64,000 nt of DNA from Neorhizobium galegae (GCF_017877055.1 NZ_JAGIPG010000001.1:620001-684000); one strand, 5' to 3'. Shown: positions 1 to 13,277, numbered from the stretch's first letter. The notes: generated by a model from the sequence alone, not told the origin. Program-made: numbers and translations.

Positions 1-507
1 CCGCTGGTCGACCTGGAGCTGACCGTGGCGCTCTCCGCGGTGCTTTATCAGATGCAGGATATCGGCGATCTCGACCTGGTGCTCGCCAAGCGGCATATCG
101 GCGAGACGAACGGCCGGCTGCTTTATCGCGAGCCGCTGGTCTGGCTGGCGCGCGACCCGGATCTGGCGCTGCGCGGCGATGTGCTGCCGCTGATCGCCTT
201 TCCGCCGCCGAGCATTACCAGGCGGGTGGCGCAAGAGGCGCTCGACCGGGAAAAGAAGGCGTGGCGGATCGTCTGCACCTGCGGCAGCTTGAGTGGGCTC
301 ACCGCTGCGGCGCGAGCCGGCATGGGCGTGCTTGTGCAGCCGCGCAGCATGGCGCCCGCGGGGCTGAAGGAGATCCCGGCAGACCGGCTGCCGGTGCTGG
401 AAGACGTGGAATTCGTGCTGGTTCCGCGGCGCGGCGCCGATGCCGCGCTCACGGAGGCGCTGTCGAGCCTGATCGTGGCGCAGATCGCGCCACAGCATCA
501 GGCGTAG
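1..507 (+). CDS. LysR-family transcriptional regulator, C-terminal part (5' truncated by window)
   Basis: The reading frame is open from the first base and ends at TAG 505-507, so the N-terminal helix-turn-helix lies outside the window. The visible 168 residues match a LysR substrate-binding domain: an opening PLVDLEL strand, a GDLDLVL segment, the REPLVWLA strand, and a late VQPRSMAP segment that is typical of the second lobe. LysR proteins sense a small effector through this domain and usually control a neighbouring gene. The target is not evident here. The downstream aldolase gene is convergent and only 9 bp away, so it is not a classical divergent target. Family assignment is fairly safe; ligand is unknown. 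Confidence 0.8.
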   Translation, partial: PLVDLELTVALSAVLYQMQDIGDLDLVLAKRHIGETNGRLLYREPLVWLARDPDLALRGDVLPLIAFPPPSITRRVAQEALDREKKAWRIVCTCGSLSGLTAAARAGMGVLVQPRSMAPAGLKEIPADRLPVLEDVEFVLVPRRGADAALTEALSSLIVAQIAPQHQA

Positions 508-516
508 GTTGAGGCT

Positions 517-1569
517 TCAGCCCGCCGAGCAGATCGACAGGAATTGGTCGATATCCTCTTCGGTGGTGGCAAACGAGGTGACGAGGCGGATCAGGGTTTC
601 GTCGTCCTGGACCGGCTCCGGCATGTTGGTCGGCACCGGCCAGCCGTAGAATTTCGCGCCCTTGGCCTCTGCGGCTTCGGCGGATGCCTTGTTGAGCACG
701 GCGAAAACCTCGTTGGAGGTCGTGTCCCAGGCAAGCCTTGTGCTGTTCAGCGAGCCGATGCCGGCGCGCAGCCGATCTGCCATGCTGTTGGCGTGGCTTG
801 CCATGTTGAGCCAGAGGCCGTCCTGCAGATAGGCATCGAACTGGGCCGAGATGAAACGGGTCTTCGAGAACAGCTGGGCGGCGCGCTTGCGGATGAAGGC
901 GAAGTCCCTGGCGAGTTCAGGATTGAAGAAAACGATCGCTTCCGCACACCAGCAGCCGTTCTTGGTGCCGCCGAAGGAGAGGATGTCGATGCCGCGCTTC
1001 CAGGTCATTTCAGCGGGCGAGACATCGAGCGAGACCAGCGCATTGGCGAAACGGGCGCCGTCCATATGCACCGGCAAGCCGTTCGCCTTGGCGATCCTGG
1101 TGATCGCGTCGATCTCGTCGAGCGTATAGATGGTGCCGGTTTCGGTCGCCTGGGTGAGGGTGACGGCGGCGGCGCGGCCGTGATGCAGCGAATCCTGCGG
1201 GAAGCCGGCGATGCGAGCGCTGAGCTTCGCCGGATCCATCTTGCCGTCTTCGCCTTCGACCGGAACCATGCGCATGCCGGAAAAGAAGTCCGGCGCGCCG
1301 CATTCATCCTCGATCACATGCGCTTCCGAATGGGAGAAGGCGACGCCGCCGACCCGTGCGATGCTGGCGAGCGACAGCGAATTCGCAGCCGTGCCGGTCG
1401 AAACGAAATAAACGGAGACGTCCCGCTCGAAGATCTCGTTGAACCGGGCCTCGACCGCCTTGTCGAGGTCGCTGTTGCCATAGGCGGCGGCAAACCGGGT
1501 CGACTCCCTGGAGAGGCGTTCATTGATGGACGGATGGGCGCCGGCCCAGTTGTCGGAAGCGAAAAACAT
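517..1569 (-). CDS. ltaE: Low-specificity L-threonine aldolase / beta-eliminating lyase family, PLP enzyme
   Basis: About 350 residues, the normal length for this fold-type I PLP enzyme, which cleaves L-threonine or L-allo-threonine to glycine and acetaldehyde in the cytoplasm. Visible landmarks are the N-terminal FFASDNWAGAHP block, the STGTAANSL cofactor-phosphate loop, HMDGARFANAL with the PLP-contacting Asp, and SFGGTKNG with the Schiff-base lysine. An in-frame GTG lies 12 nt upstream at 1581, but ATG 1569 is preferred because family members start at MFFASDNW and an AGGGTGA stretch lies about 11 nt before it. It is convergent with the LysR gene and divergent from gltB. Exact substrate preference (threonine versus related beta-hydroxy amino acids) is inferred from family only. 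Confidence 0.85.
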   Translation of the reverse strand: MFFASDNWAGAHPSINERLSRESTRFAAAYGNSDLDKAVEARFNEIFERDVSVYFVSTGTAANSLSLASIARVGGVAFSHSEAHVIEDECGAPDFFSGMRMVPVEGEDGKMDPAKLSARIAGFPQDSLHHGRAAAVTLTQATETGTIYTLDEIDAITRIAKANGLPVHMDGARFANALVSLDVSPAEMTWKRGIDILSFGGTKNGCWCAEAIVFFNPELARDFAFIRKRAAQLFSKTRFISAQFDAYLQDGLWLNMASHANSMADRLRAGIGSLNSTRLAWDTTSNEVFAVLNKASAEAAEAKGAKFYGWPVPTNMPEPVQDDETLIRLVTSFATTEEDIDQFLSICSAG

Positions 1570-2046
1570 TTGAAAAATCACCCTGGAAGCTTTGTCTTGG
1601 AAGGCGTGCGGAGATTAATCTTTTTGAACCGGTAATCAATCGGCGAGGGCGGCCGAAAGGCCAAAACGGTTAGGTCAGCAAGTGGCACACTTTAAAACCT
1701 GCCCGAACGTAATTAAATTTCGACATCTACGGCATTCGGCGTAATCTTCTGTCGCCAAAAGCCGCAGATTTTTAGCAACCGCTCTTGTCGCCAATTAACT
1801 TCTATGGCATAAATTTTGGAAATTAGGACAGAAGTGCTGTCCTAATTCCGGGAAATGAAGCGATAATTGGCGCGTCTTTCCCGCTGACGCTCACGCCGAT
1901 CCGGGTTATGTTGCACTGCAAGGCTGCAACTGACGCTGGAGCGGCGCCATCGCATGAAGCACGGGATGGAGCTTGGCTGTCATCCCCAAGAGATATTTGA
2001 GAGCCACTTTGCCCGCTGCCGAAGGCGGCCAACAGGAGGAATGACG
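1570..2046. promoter_or_regulatory. Divergent control region of ltaE and gltB
   Basis: About 480 bp with no convincing gene, noticeably more AT-rich than its surroundings near 1690-1860. It must carry both the ltaE promoter (leftward) and the gltBD promoter (rightward). It holds a GGCC-GAAA-GGCC mini-hairpin near 1652 and a perfect 11-bp dyad at 1821-1847, listed separately. A strong AGGAGGA at 2034-2040 sets the gltB start. I could not assign a confident -35/-10 pair. Confidence 0.5.
1821..1847. promoter_or_regulatory. Perfect 11-bp inverted repeat upstream of gltB
   Basis: AATTAGGACAG at 1821-1831 and its exact reverse complement CTGTCCTAATT at 1837-1847 are separated by AAGTG. The site is 200 bp before the gltB start and 250 bp before ltaE. 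The 5-bp spacer and AT-rich ends fit a dimeric repressor or activator operator; an RNA hairpin is also possible, but no T-run follows. The cognate regulator cannot be named from sequence. Confidence 0.55.
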
Positions 2047-6768
<4,722 letters not shown>

Positions 6769-6833
6769 GTTTCGCGGGAGTTGTTAGGTTTTAACCGGCT
6801 GCAGCAGCGGCAGGACGGATTGAGGGTTTAAAC

Positions 6834-8288
6834 ATGGGCAAGGTAACAGGTTTCCTGGAGATCGACCGGCAGGTGGGCAAGTATCAGCCGGCCTCCGACC
6901 GCATCCGCCATTTCCGCGAGTTCACCATCCCGATGTCGGATGCGGAAGTCACCAAGCAGGCGGCGCGCTGCATGGACTGTGGCATTCCCTATTGCCACGG
7001 CCCGACCGGCTGTCCGGTTCACAACCAGATCCCGGACTGGAACGACCTCGTCTACAACAACAAGTGGGAGGAGGCGATCCGCAACCTCCATTCCACCAAC
7101 AACTTCCCGGAATTCACCGGCCGCGTCTGCCCCGCGCCTTGCGAGGAAGCCTGCACGCTGAACCTCGAGGATGCGCCGGTCGCGATCAAGACGGTCGAGC
7201 AGGCGATCGCCGACAAGGCCTATGAACTCGGTTTCATCGCGCCGCAGCCGGCGACCGTCCATACCGGCAAGAAGGTGGCCATCATCGGTTCCGGTCCCGC
7301 CGGTCTGGCTGCCGCCCAGCAGCTCGGCCGTGCAGGCCACGAAGTGCATGTCTACGAGCGCGAGTCCAAGGCCGGCGGCCTGCTGCGCTACGGCATTCCG
7401 GACTTCAAGATGGAGAAGAATTTTATCGACCGCCGCGTCGAGCAGATCACCGGCGAAGGCGTGACCTTCCACTACGGCGCCAATATCGGCGTCGATATTC
7501 CGGTCGAGAAGCTGATCGCCGAGCACGATGCGGTACTCTATTGCGGTGGTTCGGAAACCCCGCGTCCGGCCGGCATACCCGGCGTCGAGCTGCATGGCGT
7601 CTATGACGCGATGCCCTATCTCGTGCAGCAGAACCGCCGCCTCGGCCGCGAGAATATCGAGAGCGTCGCCTGGGCGGCCGATCCGATCCTGGCCGGCGCC
7701 AAGCATGTGGTCGTCGTCGGCGGCGGCGATACGGCGTCGGACTGCGTCGGCACGGCCTTCCGCCAGGGTGCCGTCAAGGTGACGCAGCTCGACATCCGCC
7801 CGCAGCCGCCGGAAAAGGAAGACAAGCTCGCCGTCTGGCCGTTCTGGGCGACCAAGATGCGGACTTCGTCCAGCCAGGCCGAAGGCGCGGTGCGCGAATT
7901 CCAGGTGGCGACGCTCGAATTCGTCGGCGAAGACGGCCAGCTCACCGGCGTGCGCTGCTGCGAAGTCGACGAAAGCCGCAAGCCGATCGCCGGCACGGAT
8001 TTCATCATCAAGGCCGATCTCGCCTTCATCGCCATCGGTTTCTCCGGTCCGCTGACGGACGGGGTGCTGAACGAGCTCGAAGGCAAGCTGACGCTGAACG
8101 TCGACCGCCGCGGTTCGACCAATGTCGTCGCCAACGACAAGGACTACAGGACCTCGGTCGACAAGTTCTGGACCGCCGGCGACGTGCGCCGCGGCCAGTC
8201 TCTGGTTGTCTGGGCGATCCGCGAAGGCCGCCAGGCGGCGCGGGCGATCGACGAGGCACTGATGGGAAGCTCGGTCCTGCCGCGGTAA
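6834..8288 (+). CDS. gltD: Glutamate synthase (NADPH) small subunit
   Basis: A 484-residue beta subunit of GOGAT that takes electrons from NADPH through FAD and passes them to the GltB iron-sulfur and FMN centres. The N-terminal domain has two Fe-S ligand groups: Cys46, Cys49, Cys54, Cys60 and Cys99, Cys103, Cys107. A Rossmann FAD site (GSGPAGLAAAQQL) follows and a second dinucleotide site for NADPH (VVVGGGDTASDCVG). The C-terminal WTAGDVRRGQSLVVWAI segment is the usual FAD-closing motif. A GAGGG sequence precedes the ATG. It is the last gene of the gltBD operon; mosaic repeats, not another gene, lie downstream. Confidence 0.96.
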   Translation: MGKVTGFLEIDRQVGKYQPASDRIRHFREFTIPMSDAEVTKQAARCMDCGIPYCHGPTGCPVHNQIPDWNDLVYNNKWEEAIRNLHSTNNFPEFTGRVCPAPCEEACTLNLEDAPVAIKTVEQAIADKAYELGFIAPQPATVHTGKKVAIIGSGPAGLAAAQQLGRAGHEVHVYERESKAGGLLRYGIPDFKMEKNFIDRRVEQITGEGVTFHYGANIGVDIPVEKLIAEHDAVLYCGGSETPRPAGIPGVELHGVYDAMPYLVQQNRRLGRENIESVAWAADPILAGAKHVVVVGGGDTASDCVGTAFRQGAVKVTQLDIRPQPPEKEDKLAVWPFWATKMRTSSSQAEGAVREFQVATLEFVGEDGQLTGVRCCEVDESRKPIAGTDFIIKADLAFIAIGFSGPLTDGVLNELEGKLTLNVDRRGSTNVVANDKDYRTSVDKFWTAGDVRRGQSLVVWAIREGRQAARAIDEALMGSSVLPR

Positions 8289-8345
8289 GCGGTGTCTCTT
8301 TGCAGGGCTGACTTATAATGTGGGGTGCTACGGCATGCTCCCTGT

Positions 8346-8483
8346 GATCTCCCCCTTGAGGGGGAGATGTCACCGCAGGTGACAGAGGGGTAGCGAGGGT
8401 GCGGCAGACGCGGTAGCGGGGAATATACCGAGAGGTCACCCCCCCTCTGCCCTGCCGGGCATATCCCCTTCGAGAGGGAGATC
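8346..8483. repeat. Rhizobial intergenic mosaic (RIME-like) palindromic element
   Basis: The element opens with GATCTCCC and closes with GGGAGATC, and each end is itself a hairpin (CTCCCCCTTGAGGGGGAG at the left, CCCCTTCGAGAGGGAG at the right). Between them are GTCACCGCAGGTGAC and CCCTGCCGGGC segments. This architecture of large palindromes about 100-140 bp long is known from RIME elements of Rhizobiaceae intergenic regions; assignment to RIME is from memory of the family, not a search. It could fold in the gltBD 3' RNA. Confidence 0.6.
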
Positions 8484-8562
8484 GGCAGGGCGCGCCGGTT
8501 TGCTCAAATAATACGCTGCCAACTGCCGCACCGTTCATCGGGCGGGAAGGTCATGCTGCTTG

Positions 8563-8608
8563 CAATCTCCCCACCCGTGGGGGAGATGCCCGGCAGGACG
8601 GAGGGGGC
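8563..8608. repeat. Second, partial mosaic palindrome
   Basis: AATCTCCCCAC-CCGTGGGGGAGAT forms a hairpin and is followed by GCCCGGCAGGACGGAGGGGG, the tail commonly seen on these elements. It looks like half of the element at 8346-8483, lacking the second inverted end. It sits 30 bp past the stop of the SGNH gene. The remaining 8289-8637 spacer holds nothing else I can support. Confidence 0.5.
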
Positions 8609-8637
8609 GATCTTGCTCCGGCGCCTCACAGTGACGC

Positions 8638-9921
8638 CTACTGGGCCACTTTCACCTTGTAATCATCGATCCGCCCGGCAGGCGCTGGCGGAAGCTCGCC
8701 GCGCCTGACCAGTTTGTCGCGCGGCGTTTCCACGAGGACGGAAGGGAGTGGGGCGGCTCCCAGCAGGTCCTTGCCGCCGTCGAGCTCGGGGTCTGACAGG
8801 CTGATCGGTTGGGTCGGCACCTGCTGGCCGGGCGAGGCGGGAAGCGCCGAGAGCGCCGGCAGGTTGGAGCCGTCGAGCTTGACCACATCGGGGCTCGCCA
8901 TTTCGCCGAGATGCCGGCGGGCCAGTTTTTCCACATAGAAGGCGAGCTTCTGCTTGCCTGCCTTGGTGAAGGTGATGCCGTCGGAGCCGCGCAGGCGCAC
9001 CTGCTGGCCGTTGACGTCGGAGCCGGTAACGACGAACTTGCCGTCCTCGTCGACGAAACCTTCCCAGATATCGACGAATTCGCCGCCGGCCTTTTCCGCC
9101 TGGTTGCGGTAGATGGCGTTGAGCGTCACCGCGTCGGCGGTCGCCACCGGCGACTGGAAGGAGGGCAGGCCGACCCAGAGGAGCGGCAGCTTGCGGGAGG
9201 CCACGATGCCGACGAGTTCGGTCACCCGACGCTCGTATTCCTTGAACCAGGCGTCGCTGCGGAACTTTTCCTTGGTGTTGCCGATCGTCATCTGCTGGCG
9301 GTCGTTGGCCCCGAGCATGATCACGACGACGGCGGGTTTCACCTCGTCGAGCATGGCCGGGAGTTCGGCGGACCAATCGAAGTGATCCTCGCGGACGAGA
9401 CCGGAGGAGCCGTCGCTGCGTTCGGTGATCGCAACGCCGGGGGCAGTTGCAAACGCTGTTTCCAGCTCGCTGCCGATACCGCCGGCCATGAAGTCGCCGA
9501 CTACCAGGACCTGTTTGGCATTGTCGAGCTTGGCGGCCGGTTCCGGCGCCGGTGGCACGATCGGCTGCACCGGGCGGGGGGCAGCGGCCCGTCCCGTGCT
9601 GCGGCGCGGCCGCGGCTTCATCTCGATGATCGAGCCGTCGCGATCGTAACGGCGCCGGCTATAGGGTGCGGGCCGCTCATAGGGGTCTTCGCGTTCATAA
9701 CGCGGACCGCCGAACAGGTAATCGAAGAGGTTGCGGCGCGGGACCGGTTCCTGGGCAGCAGCCGGGGGTGCGCCGAGCGGCAGGGCAAGAAACACCGCGA
9801 GGAGGAGAAGGCCCAAGCGCACCCATCCCCCGTTGCGCAAGCCCTTACTCCGTCGAGGCCTGTTCCGCCAGGCGCCGTTCTCAACGGTCTCGGTTTGCCC
9901 GGATTTATCCAAAGCCTTCAT
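8638..9921 (-). CDS. SGNH/GDSL-like periplasmic protein (DUF459 family)
   Basis: About 427 residues with a basic N-terminus, one hydrophobic segment (LGLLLLAVFLALPLG) and an AAAQ cleavage-like site, so probably exported or membrane anchored. A proline/arginine-rich stretch follows, then an SGNH-type alpha/beta domain: VLVVGDFMAGG at the block I position, MLGANDRQQM at the block III position with the Asn, and a later GDG-type segment. In true GDSL hydrolases block I carries the catalytic Ser (GDS); here it is GDF. The start is uncertain: ATG 9921 or GTG 9939, both with poorly spaced purine-rich sites. It lies 67 bp behind the lytic transglycosylase gene on the same strand, suggesting a joint role in cell-wall or periplasmic polysaccharide metabolism (inference). 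Confidence 0.7.
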   Translation of the reverse strand: MKALDKSGQTETVENGAWRNRPRRSKGLRNGGWVRLGLLLLAVFLALPLGAPPAAAQEPVPRRNLFDYLFGGPRYEREDPYERPAPYSRRRYDRDGSIIEMKPRPRRSTGRAAAPRPVQPIVPPAPEPAAKLDNAKQVLVVGDFMAGGIGSELETAFATAPGVAITERSDGSSGLVREDHFDWSAELPAMLDEVKPAVVVIMLGANDRQQMTIGNTKEKFRSDAWFKEYERRVTELVGIVASRKLPLLWVGLPSFQSPVATADAVTLNAIYRNQAEKAGGEFVDIWEGFVDEDGKFVVTGSDVNGQQVRLRGSDGITFTKAGKQKLAFYVEKLARRHLGEMASPDVVKLDGSNLPALSALPASPGQQVPTQPISLSDPELDGGKDLLGAAPLPSVLVETPRDKLVRRGELPPAPAGRIDDYKVKVAQ

Positions 9922-9988
9922 GCCTCCGCCGCCCCGCACACCTTGCGGGAAACTCCCTCAAACGATGTGGTGCCAAGTCGCCTGCTTG

Positions 9989-11203
9989 TCAACGCAAAGC
10001 TTCGAGAAGCGACTTCGAGGGCTCGCCATTCTGCTGCATGCCGAGGCGTTTCTGGATCGCCGAGATTGCCGCCTTCGAACCGGAGCCGAAATTGCCGTCG
10101 ACTTCGCCCTCGTAATATCCGAGCTGCTTCATGCGGTTCTGCAGTTCGAATTTCTGCTTGATGTCGAGCGTGCCTTCGGGGCGCGGCCAGCTCTGCTGAA
10201 CGCCGCCGAACCCGGCGATCTCGTCGGCAAGCAGGCCGACCGCCAGCGCGTAGCTGTCGGCGGCGTTGTATTTCTTGACGGTGTAGAAATTGCCGAGCAT
10301 CAGGAAGGCTGGCCCAGTCTCCCCGGCCATCAGCTTCAGCGTTGCCCGGTCGGTGCCGCGCGGGAAATTCTTGCCGTTCGGGCGGGCGAAACCGAGCTTC
10401 GCCCATTCACCGAGCGTCCTGGTCTGGCCTTCGTGGCGAGCGCCGCCCGCCGGCAGCACGGTTTCGTAACCCCAGGTCTTGCCGCTCTGCCAGCCGTTCT
10501 TGGCAAGCAGGTTGGCGGAGGTGGCGAGCGCATCCGGAACCGAATGCCAGATATCGCGGCGGCCGTTGCCGTCCGCATCGATGGCATAGAGCAGGTAGCT
10601 GGTCGGGATGAACTGGGTATGGCCCATGGCGCCGGCCCAGGAGCCGGTCAGCTGTTTGGGCGTGATATCGCCCGACTGCAGGATTTTCAGCGCGGCGATA
10701 AGCTGGGTGCGGGCGAACTTGGCGCGTTTGGGGTCGCCCCAGGCAAGCGTCGCCAGAGCCTGCGGCACGTGGTGCAGGCGGTCGGGATTTTCGAGCGCAG
10801 CACCGTAATTGGATTCCATCGACCAGATGGCGAGCAGGATGTTCTTGTCGACGCCGAAATGGCGTTCCAGGGAGGCCAGCGTCGAGCCGTGTTTGGCGGC
10901 CATCTCGCGGCCGATCTTGACCGTATAGGGGTTTACGCGGCTGTCGAGATAATCCCAGATCTTCGATCTGAATTCCGGCTGATAATTGGCCTTTTCAAGC
11001 ACGTCCTGATCGGGTTCGCTGACGCCCGCGAACGCTTTTTCATAGGTGGAACGGGTAATTCCGCTCTTGGCTGCGGTATCGTAGAATTTTGCGATCCACG
11101 TCTTGAAACCAGCGTCTGCCTGAGCATCTATCGGCATGGCGGCGAGCCCGGCGATCAGGGAGAAGGCAAACCCACGAATGAGGTTGGTGCGAAGCGTCTT
11201 CAT
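9989..11203 (-). CDS. Lytic murein transglycosylase, MltB type, with peptidoglycan-binding domain
   Basis: A 404-residue exported enzyme that cleaves the MurNAc-GlcNAc bond of peptidoglycan, leaving 1,6-anhydro ends. The signal peptide runs to about residue 30 (AQADA). The SLT_2 catalytic domain covers roughly residues 33-330, with the catalytic Glu130 in WSMESNYG, the GAMGHTQFIPTSYL block and DADGNGRRDIW. The last 60 residues are a PG_binding_1 domain (LKQLGYYEGEVDGNFG-like pattern). There is no lipobox cysteine, so unlike E. coli MltB it is probably soluble periplasmic. It is divergent from galU and likely cotranscribed with the SGNH-like gene. Confidence 0.9.
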   Translation of the reverse strand: MKTLRTNLIRGFAFSLIAGLAAMPIDAQADAGFKTWIAKFYDTAAKSGITRSTYEKAFAGVSEPDQDVLEKANYQPEFRSKIWDYLDSRVNPYTVKIGREMAAKHGSTLASLERHFGVDKNILLAIWSMESNYGAALENPDRLHHVPQALATLAWGDPKRAKFARTQLIAALKILQSGDITPKQLTGSWAGAMGHTQFIPTSYLLYAIDADGNGRRDIWHSVPDALATSANLLAKNGWQSGKTWGYETVLPAGGARHEGQTRTLGEWAKLGFARPNGKNFPRGTDRATLKLMAGETGPAFLMLGNFYTVKKYNAADSYALAVGLLADEIAGFGGVQQSWPRPEGTLDIKQKFELQNRMKQLGYYEGEVDGNFGSGSKAAISAIQKRLGMQQNGEPSKSLLEALR

Positions 11204-11405
11204 CGGCAGTCGGGTCCAGTCTTCTTTTTACCAAGCCTTGCGGCAAGAGTGGCATGCGGCTTAACGATGTAATAACAGAATTGGGTCAACAAATTCTTTA
11301 CCATAGAAACCGGACCCGCGGCAGTCTTTGCGAAACGGTAGCAATTCGTCATTAGATGCCGAGAATCGAATATTCGCACAATGACGTGCTTTCAGGAGGC
11401 AATGA

Positions 11406-12293
11406 GTGGCACAACAACAGAAGATCCGTAAGGCAGTGTTTCCGGTAGCAGGTCTGGGCACGCGCTTCCTGCCCGCCACCAAGGCAGTGCCGAAGGAAAT
11501 GCTGACCGTGGTCGACAAGCCGGTCATCCAGTACGTCGTGGACGAAGCCGCGGAAGCCGGTATCGAACATTTCGTCTTCGTGACGGGCCGCGGCAAAGGG
11601 GTCATCGAGGACTATTTCGACATCCAGTACGAGCTGGAGCAGATGCTGCGCGAGCGCAACAAGAATGCCGAGCTGACCCTGCTCGCCGGCCTTCTGCCGG
11701 TGGCCGGCACCGCCAGCTTCACGCGCCAGCAGGTGCCGCTCGGCCTCGGCCACGCGGTCTGGTGCGCCCGCGATATCGTCGGCAACGAACCTTTTGCGGT
11801 CCTGCTTCCCGACATGATCATGGCCGGCGGCAAGGGCTGCCTCAAGGGCATGGTGGATCTTTATGCCGAAAGCGGCGGCAACGTCATCGCGGTGCAGGAA
11901 TGCGATCCGGACCAGGCGCATAAATACGGCATCGTCGGCATCGGCGCGCCGGTCGGCGAAGGTTTCAAGATCACCCAGATGGTCGAAAAGCCGGCCAAGG
12001 GCACCGCTCCATCCAACCTCTACATCAACGGCCGCTACATCCTGCAGCCGGAGATCTTCAAGATCCTGGAAACCCAGGAACGCGGCGCCGGCAACGAGAT
12101 CCAGCTCACCGACGGCATGCTGACGCTCGCCAAGGCCCAGGAATTCGCCGCCTATCCGTTCAAGGGCGACACGTTCGACTGCGGCGCCAAGGACGGCTTC
12201 ATCCTGGCCAACCTCGCCTTCGCGCTGCAGCGCGCCGACATCCGCCCGGCAATCGAAGGGCCGATGAAGGCGCTGCTCGCCTCGCTGAAGTAA
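11406..12293 (+). CDS. galU: UTP-glucose-1-phosphate uridylyltransferase
   Basis: A 295-residue enzyme that makes UDP-glucose and pyrophosphate from UTP and glucose-1-phosphate, feeding exopolysaccharide, LPS, cyclic glucan and trehalose pathways. The N-terminal nucleotide-binding signature is [42 protein letters not shown] and the GNEIQLTDG segment are also typical. The start is GTG 11406, six bases after AGGAGG; the ATG at 11402 opens only a very short frame. A strong terminator follows at 12330. Rhizobial exoN is the same family; whether this is the housekeeping or EPS copy cannot be told here. Confidence 0.95.
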   Translation: MAQQQKIRKAVFPVAGLGTRFLPATKAVPKEMLTVVDKPVIQYVVDEAAEAGIEHFVFVTGRGKGVIEDYFDIQYELEQMLRERNKNAELTLLAGLLPVAGTASFTRQQVPLGLGHAVWCARDIVGNEPFAVLLPDMIMAGGKGCLKGMVDLYAESGGNVIAVQECDPDQAHKYGIVGIGAPVGEGFKITQMVEKPAKGTAPSNLYINGRYILQPEIFKILETQERGAGNEIQLTDGMLTLAKAQEFAAYPFKGDTFDCGAKDGFILANLAFALQRADIRPAIEGPMKALLASLK

Positions 12294-12329
12294 ATGCGCC
12301 GACCGGCGATTGCCGGTCCAATGTCACGC

Positions 12330-12367
12330 AAACCCCTCATGGTCCTGCTATGAGGGGTTTTGTTTTT
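12330..12367 (+). terminator. Rho-independent terminator of galU
   Basis: AACCCCTCAT (12331-12340) pairs with ATGAGGGGTT (12350-12359) around a 9-nt loop, followed by TTGTTTTT. It ends the galU transcript and overlaps a TTG-started extension of the next frame, which supports the later start for that gene. Confidence 0.9.
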
Positions 12368-12383
12368 CACGGTGTCGGGTGCC

Positions 12384-13277
12384 ATGGCTGTTTCTGCGGT
12401 CAGCGATTTTCTGGAATTCCACGATCTTTCGGCTGATGCTGTGCGGGCGATCATCGAGCGTGCCGGCGCGCTTGACGAAGCGTGGCGGGAACGGCGGATG
12501 CCGCAAAGCCTGGAAGGGCTGCGGGTCGCCCTGATCGTCGACGATGGCGGCTGGCGCAATACGACGGCTTTCGATCTCGGCATCCAGGCGATGGGCGGCA
12601 TTTGCACGCATGCGCCGGTCAGCCTCGGCGGGCGGGAGGCGATCGCCGACCTGGCCGGTTATCTCGACAACTGGTTCGACATGATCGTCATCCGCACGCC
12701 GGAACTCGCCTCGCTTCGAGAGCTGGCGGCAAATGCCCATGCGCCGGTCATCAATGCCCGGACGCGATCGAACCACCCTTGCGAGACGCTCGGGGATCTC
12801 GCCTATGTCAGAGCCAAAAGGGGCAGCGTCGAGGGGTTGAAGATCGTTGGTGTTGCGCCCGACGCCAATATTCTCCGGTCGTGGGTCGAGGCGTCGATCT
12901 CGCTGCCGATCGAGGTGGTGCAGGTCTATCCCGAGGATTGGCACGTCAGCGACCCGGCACTCCTCAATGACAGTTTCCGGCGGAGCACGGATACGCGGGA
13001 GCTTGAGGACGCGGATGTCATCTTCACGGATAGCTGGCCGGGCGGGATCGCTGAAAGCGCGCTTGCGGATTACCGGATCTCGGCGGCAGTTCTCAATCGC
13101 TGCCGCCCCGATGCGATCTTCATTCCCTGTCCACCGGTGGCTCGCGGCCGGGAAGTGGCCGCGGATGCGATGACGTATCCTGCCTGCCAGAGCGCGGCCG
13201 CGAAGGCGTTTCTGCTGCATGCGCAGAACGCGCTGATGGAATGGATTGCCGCGAGAGAAATCAGCGCTTCAAGGTGA
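12384..13277 (+). CDS. Divergent ornithine/aspartate carbamoyltransferase homologue
   Basis: 297 residues with the two-domain ATCase/OTCase fold: a carbamoyl-phosphate-like domain to about residue 140 and an amino-acid-side domain after LKIVGVAPDANILRS. The key motifs are altered. The carbamoyl-phosphate loop S-T-R-T-R is G-W-R-N-T, keeping only the Arg. The HPCQ motif is HPCE. The OTCase HCLP loop aligns with PCPP in IFIPCPPVARGREV. A TDSW segment replaces the TDVWxSMG block. It may act on a different substrate or be regulatory; I would not call it argF. ATG 12384 is chosen because the upstream TTG lies in the galU terminator. Its last 17 bp overlap the convergent outer-membrane gene. Confidence 0.7.
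   Translation: MAVSAVSDFLEFHDLSADAVRAIIERAGALDEAWRERRMPQSLEGLRVALIVDDGGWRNTTAFDLGIQAMGGICTHAPVSLGGREAIADLAGYLDNWFDMIVIRTPELASLRELAANAHAPVINARTRSNHPCETLGDLAYVRAKRGSVEGLKIVGVAPDANILRSWVEASISLPIEVVQVYPEDWHVSDPALLNDSFRRSTDTRELEDADVIFTDSWPGGIAESALADYRISAAVLNRCRPDAIFIPCPPVARGREVAADAMTYPACQSAAAKAFLLHAQNALMEWIAAREISASR

Noticed and set aside
1688..1712. Sigma-54 promoter before gltB starting at TGGCAC
   Set aside because: No GC element occurs at the right distance; only the -24 half is present.
8026..8538. Open frame across the gltD end and the mosaic repeat
   Set aside because: Made mostly of repeat DNA and antisense gltD codons; Arg/Pro/Ser-rich with no domain.
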